Assembly: GCA_035512495.1 (NCBI GenBank)
Contig: DATKDW010000017.1
Coordinates: 1 to 64,000, forward strand
DNA: 64,000 nt
Reading direction: 5' to 3'
Source: Acidimicrobiales bacterium
Lineage (GTDB): Bacteria > Actinomycetota > Acidimicrobiia > Acidimicrobiales > CADCSY01
Both the position numbers and the translations under genes were made by a program. Shown one piece after another: positions 30,798 through 40,043 of the stretch (its first letter is position 1; the number at the start of each line of letters is the position of its first letter). Below the pieces are notes generated by a model. That model was not told where the DNA came from. It was given only the letters and a program-made list of their open reading frames with translations, and searched no databases.

Positions 30798-31955
30798 ATG
30801 CCCCCCAAGCTGCTCCCGATCGACATGGACTACGTGCAGGAGATCATGGTCCACCTCCTGCGGACGCCCTCCCCCAGCGGGCGCACCGACGCCGTGATGC
30901 AGTTCATCGGCGACGAGATCAAGCGCCTGGGCATGCCCTTCGTGCTCACCCGGCGGGGAGTCCTCCAAGCCGAGCTGGCGGGCGAGGCGGGGGCGGCCAC
31001 CGCCGACCGGGCCGTCGTCGTCCACGCCGACACGATCGGGTGCATGGTGTGCCGCCTCAAGGAGAACGGCCGCCTCGAGGTGGTGCCGATCGGCACCCAC
31101 AGCTCCCGCTTCGCCGAGGGGGCACGGGTCACGATCTTCGTCGACGACCTCGAGACCACCTACAGCGGCACGATCCTGCCGCTCAAGGCCAGCGGCCACC
31201 GCTACGGCGACGAGGTCGACACCCAGCCCGTCGGGTGGGACCACGTCGAGGTCCGCATCGACGAGCAGGTGTCGACCGCCGCCGACGTCGCCGCCCTCGG
31301 CATCCACGTCGGCGACTTCGTGGCCTTCGAGGCTCACCCCTCGATCACGCCCTCGGGCTACGTCCGCTCCCGCCACCTCGACGACAAGGCGGGCATCGCC
31401 GGCGCCCTCGGCGCGTTCAAGGCGCTCATCGACCACGGCATCCGCCCGCCGGTCAACGCCCACCTGGTGGTGACCATCGCCGAGGAGGTCGGCCTCGGCG
31501 CCAGCTCGGGCCTCGACGCCGACATGGCCGAGATGCTCTCCATCGACACCGCCGTGGTGGCCCCCGGGCAGACCTCCACCGAGCACACGGTCAACATCTC
31601 CATGGGCGACTCCACCGGGCCGTTCGACTACCACCTGGCCCGGCGCCTGCTCCACCTGTGCCGGGAGCACGAGATCGACCACCGCCGCGACGTCTATGGC
31701 CATTACCGCTCCGACGCCGCCTCGGCCCTGGAGGCCGGCGCCGAGACCCGCGCCGTCCTCATCGGCTTCGGCATCGACGCCAGCCACGGCTGGGAGCGCA
31801 CCCACCTCGACGGCATCCGCCGCATGGCCGAGCTCGTCGCCGTCTACCTCCAGACCGACCTCACCTTCGAGGCCTGGGACGCCAGTCGCACCGGCATCCT
31901 CGAGGACTTCCCCAGCACCAGCGTCCAGCCCGCCGAGGAGCAGCCCCCGGTCTGA
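30798..31955 (+). CDS. NAGGN-system M42 family peptidase
   Basis: 385 residues. Zinc peptidase of the M42 (endoglucanase M/PepA-like) family: VVVHADTIGCMV with the first metal His-Asp pair, HLDDKAGIAGALGAF with the bridging Asp, TIAEEVGLGAS with catalytic and metal Glu residues, and GIDASHGWERTH near the end. This M42 variant always accompanies asnO and ngg and is thought to hydrolyse or recycle the dipeptide (role inferred from context). An upstream extension in the same frame is not coding. Confidence 0.88.
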   Translation: MPPKLLPIDMDYVQEIMVHLLRTPSPSGRTDAVMQFIGDEIKRLGMPFVLTRRGVLQAELAGEAGAATADRAVVVHADTIGCMVCRLKENGRLEVVPIGTHSSRFAEGARVTIFVDDLETTYSGTILPLKASGHRYGDEVDTQPVGWDHVEVRIDEQVSTAADVAALGIHVGDFVAFEAHPSITPSGYVRSRHLDDKAGIAGALGAFKALIDHGIRPPVNAHLVVTIAEEVGLGASSGLDADMAEMLSIDTAVVAPGQTSTEHTVNISMGDSTGPFDYHLARRLLHLCREHEIDHRRDVYGHYRSDAASALEAGAETRAVLIGFGIDASHGWERTHLDGIRRMAELVAVYLQTDLTFEAWDASRTGILEDFPSTSVQPAEEQPPV

Positions 31956-31970
31956 GGGCGGGTGTGGGCT

Positions 31971-32036
31971 TCTCATGGCGGTTTCTTTCGGTTCGGGAGC
32001 CCACGCGGCCCAGGAGCGGAAGGAACCGCCACGAGA
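31971..32036. repeat. 66-bp hairpin element, family B copy 1
   Basis: TCTCATGGCGGTTTCTTTCG and AGCGGAAGGAACCGCCACGA arms form a ~22-bp stem with several G-T pairs. Lies between the convergent M42 and lipoprotein genes, 15 bp from each stop; a bidirectional terminator is likely. Confidence 0.8.
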
Positions 32037-32050
32037 CCGAGCGTCCGAGA

Positions 32051-32860
32051 TCAGGACGGGTGGGTCACCGGTTGGCCGTCGTCGGGGGCTTGGTCCCTGG
32101 CCATGGCGTCGGTGCCCATGGCCTCGTAGCGGCCCCACTCCGATGCCAGCGACCAGCGGAGCTGGCGGGCGCCGCCGAGGTGATCGCGGGGGAAGCGCAC
32201 CACGAGCTCGGCGCCGACGTGGGTGATGTCGACCCCGTCGTCGTCGCCGAAGCGGGCGCCGGTGGGACCGAAGTACCCCGGCCCCCACCCGCCGTCGCCC
32301 AGGTTGAGCCAGATCTCGTAGTCGATCCGGCCGTCGCCGTCGACGTCGAAGAAGCTGGCCACGTTCATGGTGTGCTCGTCGTCGGGTGCGGTGGCGGGCA
32401 CCTCGGCGGCCAGGCGGATGCGCAGGTCGACGGCGTCGCCGGCGATGGTGAGGGTGCCGCCGGCCAGGTCGGCCCACGCCGGCCGCGGGGCGGTGGTCAC
32501 CGCCGGGGTCGGGTCGCGCACCGGGTCGGTCATCGACGACGTGGTCGCCGGCCGCTCCGCCCGCGCCGCGGTGTCATCACCTGGGTCCCCGGGCAGGAGC
32601 TCGCTCGGGTCCTCGCCGTCGTCGCCGGGCGGAGGCGCCGTCGAACCGGCGTCGGGAGCACTCGGGTCCTCGGACGGCCCGTCGTTCCCGGACCCCGACC
32701 CATCGGGATCGTCGTCCGGCGTCGACTGCCCTTCTGAGCCGGCCGGTTCGTAGGTCGGGGTGAGGGCGTCCCGCGGGTCGGCGAGCTGTTCGTCGTCGCC
32801 ACCTGGCGAGCACGCCGACAGGACGGCGAGGAGCACGACCACCAGCGCTCGACCTCTCAT
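32051..32860 (-). CDS. Secreted lipoprotein, hypothetical
   Basis: 269 residues. Lipoprotein signal peptide with lipobox LSAC (Cys16), then a ~90-residue Asp/Pro/Ser/Thr-rich linker, and a C-terminal ~150-residue globular domain containing SFFDVDGDGRIDYEIWLNLG (an acidic, calcium-loop-like segment) and VVRFPRDHLGGARQLRW. The domain looks like a surface beta-sandwich that reads a modelled 'DxDxDG' loop; no function is assigned. Own promoter; 50 bp downstream of metH. Confidence 0.75.
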   Translation of the reverse strand: MRGRALVVVLLAVLSACSPGGDDEQLADPRDALTPTYEPAGSEGQSTPDDDPDGSGSGNDGPSEDPSAPDAGSTAPPPGDDGEDPSELLPGDPGDDTAARAERPATTSSMTDPVRDPTPAVTTAPRPAWADLAGGTLTIAGDAVDLRIRLAAEVPATAPDDEHTMNVASFFDVDGDGRIDYEIWLNLGDGGWGPGYFGPTGARFGDDDGVDITHVGAELVVRFPRDHLGGARQLRWSLASEWGRYEAMGTDAMARDQAPDDGQPVTHPS

Positions 32861-32867
32861 CGGCCAG

Positions 32868-32873
32868 ACCGTA
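32868..32873 (-). promoter_or_regulatory. Leaderless-type -10 hexamer of lipoprotein gene
   Basis: TACGGT on the minus strand, 7 nt before the ATG at 32860. Confidence 0.45.
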
Positions 32874-32910
32874 ACCGGCGCCCCGCTCGGTGACAGGACC
32901 CGTGAGCCCC

Positions 32911-35900
32911 TTACCGTGCTACGAAGTACTTGGCCCTCGGGTGGTGGCAGATGATGGCCGAGGTGGTCTGCTCGGGGTGGAACTGGTAGCCCGTCTCCTC
33001 GCTCACCTCGAGGCCGATGCGGTCGGCGCCGAGGAGCTCGGCGACCTTGACGTTGTCCTCGAGGTCGGGACACGCCGGGTAGCCCCACGAGTAGCGCCCG
33101 CCGCGGTACTGCTGGCGGAACAGACCCTGGAGGCTGGGCCCGTCCTCGTCTGCGAAGCCCCACTCCTCGCGGATGCGGCGGTGCCACAGCTCGGCGAGGG
33201 CCTCGGCCATCTCGACCCCGATGCCATGGAGCAGCAGGTACTCGGTGTAGGCGTCGGTGGCGAACAGCTCGGCGGTGGCCTCGGAGACCGCGGCGCCCAT
33301 GGTCACGATGTGGAACGCCGCGTAGTCGGCCTCGCCGGACGACACCGGCCGGAAGAAGTCGGCGATGCAGAGGAACGGGTCCTCGCGCTGGCGGGGGAAC
33401 GAGAAGCGTGTCTGCTCCTCGGTGCGGGTGTCGTCGGTGTAGAGCACCAGGTCGTCGCCATCGGCGTTGGCGGCGAACCAGCCGTAGACCACCTGGGGCA
33501 CGAGCACGCCCGACGCCTTGGCCTCGGCCAGCTTCTCGCGCAGGATCGGCCGGACGCGGTCCTTGAAGGCGGCGTCGTCCTCGCCCTTCTGGGGCCGGAA
33601 CATCCACTGGTTGCGGAACAGCGCCGTCTCGTTGATGTAGTCGGCGATCTCGTCGATGGCGATGCCCTTGACGACGCGGGAGCCCAGGAACGGCGGCTTG
33701 AACACCTCGTTGTCGACGGCGACCTCGGGCGAGCGCTCGGGGACCTCGACGTCGGGGATGACCCGTTGGCTGCGCCGCGGGGGCAGGTTGCGCCCACCGG
33801 GCTCGCGGCCGAAGGCGGGGTCGTCGGTGCCGCTGCGGGTCATGTCGCGCAGCTGGTCGAGGGTGCGCAGGCCCTCGAAGGCGTCCTTGCCGTAGAACAG
33901 GCGGCCGTCGTAGACCTCGCGCAGGTCGCGCTCGACGTAGGTGCGGGTGAGCGCCGCCCCGCCGAGCAGCACGGGGATCTCGGCCATGCCCCGGGTGTTG
34001 AGCTCCTCGAGGTTCTCGCGCATGACCAGCGTCGACTTCACGAGCAGGCCGCTCATCCCGATGGCGTCGGCCTTGACCTCGGCGGCCTTGGTGATCATCT
34101 CGGCGATGGGGATCTTGATGCCGAGGTTGTGCACGTCGTAGCCGTTGTTGGTGAGGATGATGTCGACCAGGTTCTTGCCGATGTCGTGGACGTCGCCCTT
34201 CACCGTGGCCAGCACGATCGTGCCCTTGCCGCCCTGGTCGGCCTTCTCCATGTGGGGCTCGAGGTGGGCGACGGCGGCCTTCATGGTCTCGGCCGACTGG
34301 AGCACGAACGGCAGCTGCATCTCGCCGGCGCCGAAGCGGTCGCCCACCACCTTCATGCCCGCCAGCAGCACGTCGTTGACGATGGTCAGGGCGGTGAGCC
34401 CACCGGTGAGGGCCTCGTCGAGCTCGGCCTCCAGCCCGTCGCGGTCGCCGTCGATGATGCGCGACTCCAGTCGCCGCTCGATCGACCAGCCGGTCTTGTC
34501 CTCGCCGCTGCCGCGCAGCTCGGCGGCGGTCACGCCCTCGAACAGGGCGAGCAGCTCCTGGAGGGGGTCGTAGGCGTCTTCTCCGTTCGCCACGGAGGCG
34601 GGGCGCCGACGGTCGTAGATGAGGTCGAGGCAGATCTCCTTGGCCCGCTCGTCGATCTTGGCCATGGGGAGGATGCGGGCGGCGTGGACGATGGCGGCGT
34701 CGAGGCCGGCCTGGACGCACTCGTGGAGGAAGACCGAGTTGAGGACGTGGCGTGCGGCGGGGGTGAGCCCGAAGCTGACGTTGGAGAGTCCGAGGATGGT
34801 GGACACCCCGGGCAGCTCGGCCTTGATGCGGCGGATGCCCTCGATGGTCTCGATGCCGTCGCGGCGGCTCTCGTCCATGCCGGTCGACAGCGGCAGGGCC
34901 AGCGGGTCGAAGATCAGGTCGCTCGGCTCGAGGCCGTAGCGCTCCACCGCGAGGTCGTGGATGGCCTTTGCCGCCCGCAGCTTCCACTCGGCGGTGCGGG
35001 CCTGGCCCTCGGTGTCGATGCAGGTGGCCACCACGGCGGCGCCGTACTCGCGCGCCAGGGTGAGGAAGCGGTCGAAGCGGGTGCCGGGCGCGTCGCCGTC
35101 CTCGAGGTTGACCGAGTTGAGGATGGCCTTGCCGCCCAGCCACTGCAGGCCGACCTCGATGACCTCGGGCTCGGTGGAGTCGAGCATCAGGGGCAGGCTG
35201 GCCTGGGTGGCGAAGCGCGACGCCACCTCCTCCATGTCGGCGGAGCCGTCGGCGCCGGTGTAGTCGACGCACACGTCGAGCACGTGGGCGCCCTCGCGCA
35301 CCTGCTCCTTGGCCATGGCCACGGTGGTGTCCCAGTCGCCGGCGAGCATGGCTTCGCGGAACATCTTCGAGCCGTTGGCGTTGGTGCGCTCGCCCACCAC
35401 CAGGAAGCTGGCGTCCTGGCGGAAGGGGACCGCGGTGTACAGCGACGTTGCCCCCGGTTCGTGGCGGGGCTCGCGGGCGGCGGGGGTGAGGCCGGCGCAG
35501 CGCTCGACCACGGCGGCGAGGTGCGCCGGCGTGGTGCCGCAGCAGCCGCCGATCACGCTCACGCCGAGGTCCGAGACGAAGTGCTCGAGGTGGTCGGCCA
35601 GGCCCTCGGGGGTGAGGTCGTAGTGGACCGCCCCGTCGACGACCTCGGGCAGGCCGGCGTTGGGCAGCGCCGAGATCGGCATGCGGGCGTGCGCGCTGAG
35701 GTGGCGGAGGTGCTCGTGCATCTCCGTGGGGCCGGTGGCGCAGTTGAGGCCGATGACGTCGGGGCGCATGGCATCGAGGGCCAGCAGGGCGGCGCCGATC
35801 TCGGTGCCGGGGAGCATGCGGCCGGTGAGCTCGATGGTGACCTGCACCTGGATGGGTACCTGGCGCTGCAGCGTGGCCATGGCCCGGCGGCAGCCGATCA

Positions 35901-36408
35901 TCGCCGCCTTGACGCCGAGCAGGTCGAACTGCGTCTCGACGAGGAACAGGTCGACCCCGCCCTCGAGCAGGCCGTGGGCCATCTCCTCGTAGCGGTCGCG
36001 CAGCTCGGCGAACCGGATGTGGCCGAGGGTGGGCATCTTGGTGCCGGGACCGATGGAGCCCGCCACCCAGCGGGGCCGGTCGGGGGTCGACGCCGTATCG
36101 GCCGCCTCCCGGGCGATCTGCGCCGACTTCAGCGACAGCTCGTGGGCCCGGTTGGCGATGCCGTACTCCGCCAGCGGCACGGCGAAGGACCCGAAGCTCG
36201 CCGTCTCGATGGCGTCGACGCCGACCGCGAGGAACTCGTCGTGCATGGTGCGGATGACGTCGGGGCGGGTGTCGACGAGGATCTCGTTGCAGCCCTCGAA
36301 GGCCGGGCCGCCGAAGTCGTCGGCGGTGAGGTCGCGGTCCTGCACCCAGGTGCCGAAGGCGCCGTCGAAGATGACGACCCGCTCGCGTGCCGCATCGAGG
36401 AAGTCCAC
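32911..36408 (-). CDS. metH: Cobalamin-dependent methionine synthase
   Basis: 1165 residues, full-length. Homocysteine-binding domain (~1-320) with zinc ligands in GLNCATGPTE and GGCCGTTPAHL; methyltetrahydrofolate-binding domain (~335-620, ERTNANGSKMFREAM ... DYTGADGSADMEE); cobalamin domain with DVHDIGKNLVDIILTNNGYD, whose His binds cobalt; and the C-terminal AdoMet reactivation domain (~850 on). Transfers methyl from methyl-THF to homocysteine. The GTG at 36408 is preferred over the ATG at 36447 because TAGCCT sits 7 nt upstream and VDFLDAARERVVIFDGA is the usual beginning. A beta-propeller gene precedes it. Confidence 0.97.
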   Translation of the reverse strand: MDFLDAARERVVIFDGAFGTWVQDRDLTADDFGGPAFEGCNEILVDTRPDVIRTMHDEFLAVGVDAIETASFGSFAVPLAEYGIANRAHELSLKSAQIAREAADTASTPDRPRWVAGSIGPGTKMPTLGHIRFAELRDRYEEMAHGLLEGGVDLFLVETQFDLLGVKAAMIGCRRAMATLQRQVPIQVQVTIELTGRMLPGTEIGAALLALDAMRPDVIGLNCATGPTEMHEHLRHLSAHARMPISALPNAGLPEVVDGAVHYDLTPEGLADHLEHFVSDLGVSVIGGCCGTTPAHLAAVVERCAGLTPAAREPRHEPGATSLYTAVPFRQDASFLVVGERTNANGSKMFREAMLAGDWDTTVAMAKEQVREGAHVLDVCVDYTGADGSADMEEVASRFATQASLPLMLDSTEPEVIEVGLQWLGGKAILNSVNLEDGDAPGTRFDRFLTLAREYGAAVVATCIDTEGQARTAEWKLRAAKAIHDLAVERYGLEPSDLIFDPLALPLSTGMDESRRDGIETIEGIRRIKAELPGVSTILGLSNVSFGLTPAARHVLNSVFLHECVQAGLDAAIVHAARILPMAKIDERAKEICLDLIYDRRRPASVANGEDAYDPLQELLALFEGVTAAELRGSGEDKTGWSIERRLESRIIDGDRDGLEAELDEALTGGLTALTIVNDVLLAGMKVVGDRFGAGEMQLPFVLQSAETMKAAVAHLEPHMEKADQGGKGTIVLATVKGDVHDIGKNLVDIILTNNGYDVHNLGIKIPIAEMITKAAEVKADAIGMSGLLVKSTLVMRENLEELNTRGMAEIPVLLGGAALTRTYVERDLREVYDGRLFYGKDAFEGLRTLDQLRDMTRSGTDDPAFGREPGGRNLPPRRSQRVIPDVEVPERSPEVAVDNEVFKPPFLGSRVVKGIAIDEIADYINETALFRNQWMFRPQKGEDDAAFKDRVRPILREKLAEAKASGVLVPQVVYGWFAANADGDDLVLYTDDTRTEEQTRFSFPRQREDPFLCIADFFRPVSSGEADYAAFHIVTMGAAVSEATAELFATDAYTEYLLLHGIGVEMAEALAELWHRRIREEWGFADEDGPSLQGLFRQQYRGGRYSWGYPACPDLEDNVKVAELLGADRIGLEVSEETGYQFHPEQTTSAIICHHPRAKYFVAR

Positions 36409-36415
36409 CGCGCCA

Positions 36416-36421
36416 AGGCTA
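36416..36421 (-). promoter_or_regulatory. Leaderless-type -10 hexamer of metH
   Basis: TAGCCT on the minus strand, 7 nt before the GTG at 36408. It decides the metH start. No cobalamin riboswitch is visible upstream. Confidence 0.5.
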
Positions 36422-36451
36422 CCGAGGGCCCTGGTCGGCCCCGCCATCGAT

Positions 36452-37693
36452 TCACGGCCGGGCGCCCGCCAGGTACCACGGGGCGGCGACGGGGATCTGC
36501 ACCCGGACGGGCAGCTCCATCACCTCGCCGGCGTGCACGTCGTAGGCGAACAGGCGTGAGTCGGTCCCCCGCCCGCCCCGCGGTGTGGGTGAGGCGACGA
36601 AGTGGCTCCCATCGGCCGACCAGGCCACCTCCGGCCCGACCGTCACCTCGGTCACCCGGCTGCGGGCGGTGGCGAGGTCGGTGACGACGTAGCGGGGGCG
36701 GGGGTCGGCGCCGTCGGTCGACGACGCCACGTGGACCATCCAGCGACCACCGGGCGCCACCGAGCCCGGCGCCAGCCGGGCCCCGGCGCCGTCGGGTGCG
36801 GGCACCCGCCGCTCGACGCGGTTGGCCAGGTCGACCAGCACCACCTCGCAGCTGGGGCTGCACTCGTCGAGCTGGACCACGGCGAGGGTCCCGCCGCCGG
36901 CCGCCAGGACCATGGCCGGGCGGGCGACGGTGGCCACCGGCACCTGGCCGTGGGTGTCGGGGTCGACCAGCACGTAGGTGAGGCCGTCGTCGCCGGCGTC
37001 GACGGTCGTCACCAGCCGGTGCTCGTCGTCGCCGCTGTCGGCGAAGGGCGGCGCCTCGCGCGGAAAGGTGCCGGTCGTTCGGGTGAGGACGGAGCCGTCG
37101 ACGCCACGCTCCTCGAGCGCCACCTCCCTGCCGGTGGCCGGGCCGGCTCCGTGGTCGTCGTCGACGTCGGTTACCACCCACACCGCGCCGTCCCGGGCAG
37201 AGGCGAAGACGGCGGGCTGGGGGACGTCGGAGGCCACCGGGCCGAGGTCGACCGTCGGGCCGCCGGCGAGGGGCACGGCGTGGACCCGGCCCGACCACGA
37301 GGCCACGAGGTGGCCGCCGGTGACGGCGCCGAGGCGGGGCAGCGTCGTGCCACCCGCCAGGTCGGGCAGCAACCGCGACGTGACGCGGCCGGCGTCGACG
37401 TCCACCACCCACAGGTCACCGCCGGCGACGACCAGGGCCACGACGAGGCCGGCCTCGCCCGCCGGCCACGGTGCCTCCCGCAGGGCGACCACCTCGACCT
37501 CGGGTGCCTCGGTGGTGGTGGTCACCGGAGGTACCCGTTGCTCGGGGTCGTCGTCGTCCTCGTTCCCTTCGTCATCGCCGAGGGTGACCATGGCGGCGAT
37601 CGCCACGAGGGCGACCAGCGCAAGCACCGCCATCGGGCTCCGGCGCCGGTCGAGCGCGGGGTCCCGGTCGGCGGGCGGGCGGGTCGTCGGCAC
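36452..37693 (-). CDS. Membrane-anchored beta-propeller-like protein
   Basis: 413 residues. Short basic N-terminus, one membrane span (~20-38, MAVLALVALVAIAAMVTLG), an acidic DDEGNEDDDDPEQ stretch and then repeated strands of the type GDLWVVDVDAGRV, GGHLVASWSGRVHAV, GAVWVVTDV, TYVLVDP and EVAWSADGSHFVAS, about six to seven blades. No enzyme motif; probably an extracellular scaffold or sensor. GTG start supported by TAGCCT. Lies just upstream of metH (44 bp to its GTG) without clear functional link. Confidence 0.7.
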   Translation of the reverse strand: MPTTRPPADRDPALDRRRSPMAVLALVALVAIAAMVTLGDDEGNEDDDDPEQRVPPVTTTTEAPEVEVVALREAPWPAGEAGLVVALVVAGGDLWVVDVDAGRVTSRLLPDLAGGTTLPRLGAVTGGHLVASWSGRVHAVPLAGGPTVDLGPVASDVPQPAVFASARDGAVWVVTDVDDDHGAGPATGREVALEERGVDGSVLTRTTGTFPREAPPFADSGDDEHRLVTTVDAGDDGLTYVLVDPDTHGQVPVATVARPAMVLAAGGGTLAVVQLDECSPSCEVVLVDLANRVERRVPAPDGAGARLAPGSVAPGGRWMVHVASSTDGADPRPRYVVTDLATARSRVTEVTVGPEVAWSADGSHFVASPTPRGGRGTDSRLFAYDVHAGEVMELPVRVQIPVAAPWYLAGARP

Positions 37694-37701
37694 TGCGGCC
37701 G

Positions 37702-37707
37702 AGGCTA
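37702..37707 (-). promoter_or_regulatory. Leaderless-type -10 hexamer of beta-propeller gene
   Basis: TAGCCT on the minus strand, 8 nt before the GTG at 37693. Confidence 0.5.
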
Positions 37708-37729
37708 CGCACCCCCGGTGCGAGTCCGT

Positions 37730-37795
37730 TCTCGTGACGCTTGCTGCCGCTGCTGACGGTCCGCGCCCGCCGGAGCGGAAGGAACCGCCACGAGA
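37730..37795. repeat. 66-bp hairpin element, family B copy 2
   Basis: TCTCGTGACGCTTGCTGCCG pairs imperfectly with AGCGGAAGGAACCGCCACGA. One arm is identical to copy 1; the other has drifted. Lies 18 bp beyond the pepA stop codon. Confidence 0.75.
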
Positions 37796-37813
37796 GCGCG
37801 GTGTGGGCCGGGC

Positions 37814-39346
37814 TCAGGCCCGGGTGGGCTCCTGGCGGGCGGTCTGGCCCCGGCCCTTCGGCTTGGCGAAGCCGGCGAGGGCCTCGATGAGGGTCCGCAC
37901 ACCGAAGCCGGTGCCGCCCTTGGGCACGTGGGGCTGGTCCTCCTCGACTGACGCCGGCCCGGCGATGTCGAGGTGGACCCACGGCACGTCGCCGACGAAC
38001 TCCTGCAGGAACAGCCCGGCGGGGAGGGCACCGGCGTGCTTGCCGCCGATGTTCTTGAGGTCGGCGATGTCGGAGTCGAGCATCTTGCGGTAGTCGCCGG
38101 GCAGCGGCAGGTGCCACACCGTCTCCCCGGCCCGCCCGGCCGCCTCGCCGACGGCGTCGACCCAGCCGTCGTGGTTGCCCATGAGGCCGGCGATGGTCGG
38201 GCCCAGGGCCACCAGGCACGCCCCGGTGAGGGTGGCGAGGTCGACGATGGCGTCGACGCCCTCCTCGGCGGCCAGGGAGAGGCCGTCGGCCAGCACCAGT
38301 CGCCCCTCGGCGTCGGTGTTGAGCACCTCCACGGTGGTGCCGTTGCGGATCTTGAGGACGTCGCCGGGGCGGATGGCGCTGCCGCTCGGCATGTTCTCGG
38401 CCAGGCACAGGAAGGCGGTGACCGCGACCTTGGGGGCGAGGGCGGGCAGGATCGACATGGTGGCGAGCACGGCGGCGGCGCCACTCATGTCGGTCTTCAT
38501 GGTCATCATCCCCTCGCCCGTCTTGAGCGACAGCCCGCCGGAGTCGAAGGTGATGCCCTTGCCCACCAGGGCCACGTGGCCGCGGGCCTTGCCCTCGGGG
38601 GTGTAGGTCAGCTTCACCAGGCGGGGCGGGTTGTCCGAGCCCTGACCGACGCCGGCGATGCCGCCGAGGCCCATCTTCGCCGCCTGCTTCTCGTCGATCA
38701 CCTCGACCTCGATGCCCGCGGCGCCGGCCGTCTCGACAGCGATGTCGGCGAAGGCGACGGGGGAGAGGTGGCCGGGCGGGGTGTTGACGAGGTCGCGGGC
38801 GAGCGCCACGCCGCCGGCGATGGTGGCGCCGCGCTCGACGCCGGCGGCCACCGGCTTGCCGCCCTTGCCCACCACGGTCACGGCCTCGATCGTGCAGGCG
38901 TCGGGGTCGGACTTGAAGCGGGTGAAGCGATAGGCGGCCAGCGCCGCGCCCTCGGCGACGGCCTGGGCGGCCGAGCCCCGGTGCAGCTCGGCCGGTGCCG
39001 CGTCGAGGACGAGGGTGGCCACCGAGGTGCGCTTCCATGCGGCGCGCACGACCGCGGCGGAGGCACGGCGGAGGACGTCGAGGGTGAGCGCGGAGGTGTC
39101 GCCCATCCCGACGGCGATCACGCTCGGGGCGTCGTCGTCGCCCAGGCCGGCCACGAGGGCGGTGGCGCCGACCTTCGGGTCGAACGACTCGGCGACGAGG
39201 CGGGCGATGAGAGCGTCGACGTCGACCCCGGCGGCGGCCGCCCCGCCGCCCACCACCTCGGGCCCGTTGCTGCCCTCGGCGACGGGGACGCCGACGACCT
39301 CGGCGTCGTCGGGGACGGCGTTGGCGGCGGTGATCGTGATCGGCAT
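37814..39346 (-). CDS. pepA: Leucyl aminopeptidase, M17 family
   Basis: 510 residues. N-terminal macrodomain-like part (~1-165) and catalytic C-terminal domain with the two-zinc site: VALVGKGITFDSGGLSLK, MKTDMSGAAAVL and the signature NTDAEGRLVLADGL. Removes N-terminal amino acids from peptides; forms hexamers in the cytoplasm. The ATG at 39346 shares one base with the stop of the adenosyltransferase gene (TGATG), indicating coupled translation. Usual family length is 480-510. Confidence 0.94.
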   Translation of the reverse strand: MPITITAANAVPDDAEVVGVPVAEGSNGPEVVGGGAAAAGVDVDALIARLVAESFDPKVGATALVAGLGDDDAPSVIAVGMGDTSALTLDVLRRASAAVVRAAWKRTSVATLVLDAAPAELHRGSAAQAVAEGAALAAYRFTRFKSDPDACTIEAVTVVGKGGKPVAAGVERGATIAGGVALARDLVNTPPGHLSPVAFADIAVETAGAAGIEVEVIDEKQAAKMGLGGIAGVGQGSDNPPRLVKLTYTPEGKARGHVALVGKGITFDSGGLSLKTGEGMMTMKTDMSGAAAVLATMSILPALAPKVAVTAFLCLAENMPSGSAIRPGDVLKIRNGTTVEVLNTDAEGRLVLADGLSLAAEEGVDAIVDLATLTGACLVALGPTIAGLMGNHDGWVDAVGEAAGRAGETVWHLPLPGDYRKMLDSDIADLKNIGGKHAGALPAGLFLQEFVGDVPWVHLDIAGPASVEEDQPHVPKGGTGFGVRTLIEALAGFAKPKGRGQTARQEPTRA

Positions 39347-39909
39347 CAGCTCTCCCGGGAGTTGGTCAGGTTGGTCTGGTCCTTGCTCAGCACGGCGCCG
39401 CCCTCCTGCCACCGGGCCATGGCCCACAGCAGCGAGGAGAGGCGGTTCAGGTAGGGCACCACCGACGACCCATCGGCCGCCGCCGGCACCGCCGCCCGCT
39501 CGGCCCGGCGCACGACGGTGCGCGCCACCTCGAGCAGGGCCGAGGTGCGGTTGCCACCGGGCAGGACGAAGTCGGTCGGCATCTCGAAGCGGGTGGCGAG
39601 GTCGTCGGTGCGGGCCTCGACGGCGAGCACCATCTCCGGCGTCACCAGCGTCTGGCCGGGGGCCAGCTTGCGGCGGTTCTCGACCGCGGTGGCCAGCTCG
39701 GCCATGAGCACGTAGAGGTCGCGCTCGACGTGGAGGCACAGCTCGTCGAGCTCGGAGCCGGTCTCGGCCTCGGCTCGGGCCAGCCCGATGGCGGCCTGGG
39801 CCTCGTCGACGGTGCCGAACGCCTCGGGGGCGGCGCTGTCCTTGCGCACACGACCGCCGAAGAACAGCCCGGTCGTGCCGTCGTCGCCCTTCCGCGTGTA
39901 GAAGCTCAC
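39346..39909 (-). CDS. PduO-type cob(I)alamin adenosyltransferase
   Basis: 187 residues. The N-terminal ATP-binding motif YTRKGDDGTTGLFFGGRVRKD, the central FVLPGGNRTSALLEVARTVVRRAER helix and the C-terminal YLNRLSSLLWAMAR are diagnostic of the PduO/MMAB family. Transfers adenosyl from ATP to corrinoid to make coenzyme B12 or recycles it. GTG start, supported by its promoter hexamer. Operon with pepA. MetH nearby needs methyl- rather than adenosyl-cobalamin, so the link is only shared cofactor supply. Confidence 0.92.
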   Translation of the reverse strand: MSFYTRKGDDGTTGLFFGGRVRKDSAAPEAFGTVDEAQAAIGLARAEAETGSELDELCLHVERDLYVLMAELATAVENRRKLAPGQTLVTPEMVLAVEARTDDLATRFEMPTDFVLPGGNRTSALLEVARTVVRRAERAAVPAAADGSSVVPYLNRLSSLLWAMARWQEGGAVLSKDQTNLTNSRES

Positions 39910-39916
39910 CCCGCCG

Positions 39917-39922
39917 ACACTA
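39917..39922 (-). promoter_or_regulatory. Leaderless-type -10 hexamer of adenosyltransferase-pepA operon
   Basis: TAGTGT on the minus strand, 7 nt before the GTG at 39909. Confidence 0.5.
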
Positions 39923-39977
39923 CCGAGGCCGCCACCTCCGGGTCCCCGAAGCGGTGTGGGACGGGCGGGGGGCGCTG

Positions 39978-40043
39978 TCTGATGCCGGTTTCTTCCGCTT
40001 CGGCACCTCGGAGGGCCTTCAAGCGACAGAAACCGTCATGAGA
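39978..40043. repeat. 66-bp hairpin element, family B copy 3
   Basis: TCTGATGCCGGTTTCTTCCG and CGACAGAAACCGTCATGAGA arms. The stop codon of the neighbouring minus-strand gene (40036-40038) is inside the element, so the last codons of that gene are element-derived. Confidence 0.8.

Noticed and set aside
36409-36451. Cobalamin riboswitch before metH
   Set aside because: Only about 40 bp separates metH from the upstream gene and no B12-box is visible.
32890-36684. A 1264-codon open frame on the plus strand opposite metH
   Set aside because: Composition is a complement of metH codons with no domain, and metH itself is unmistakable.
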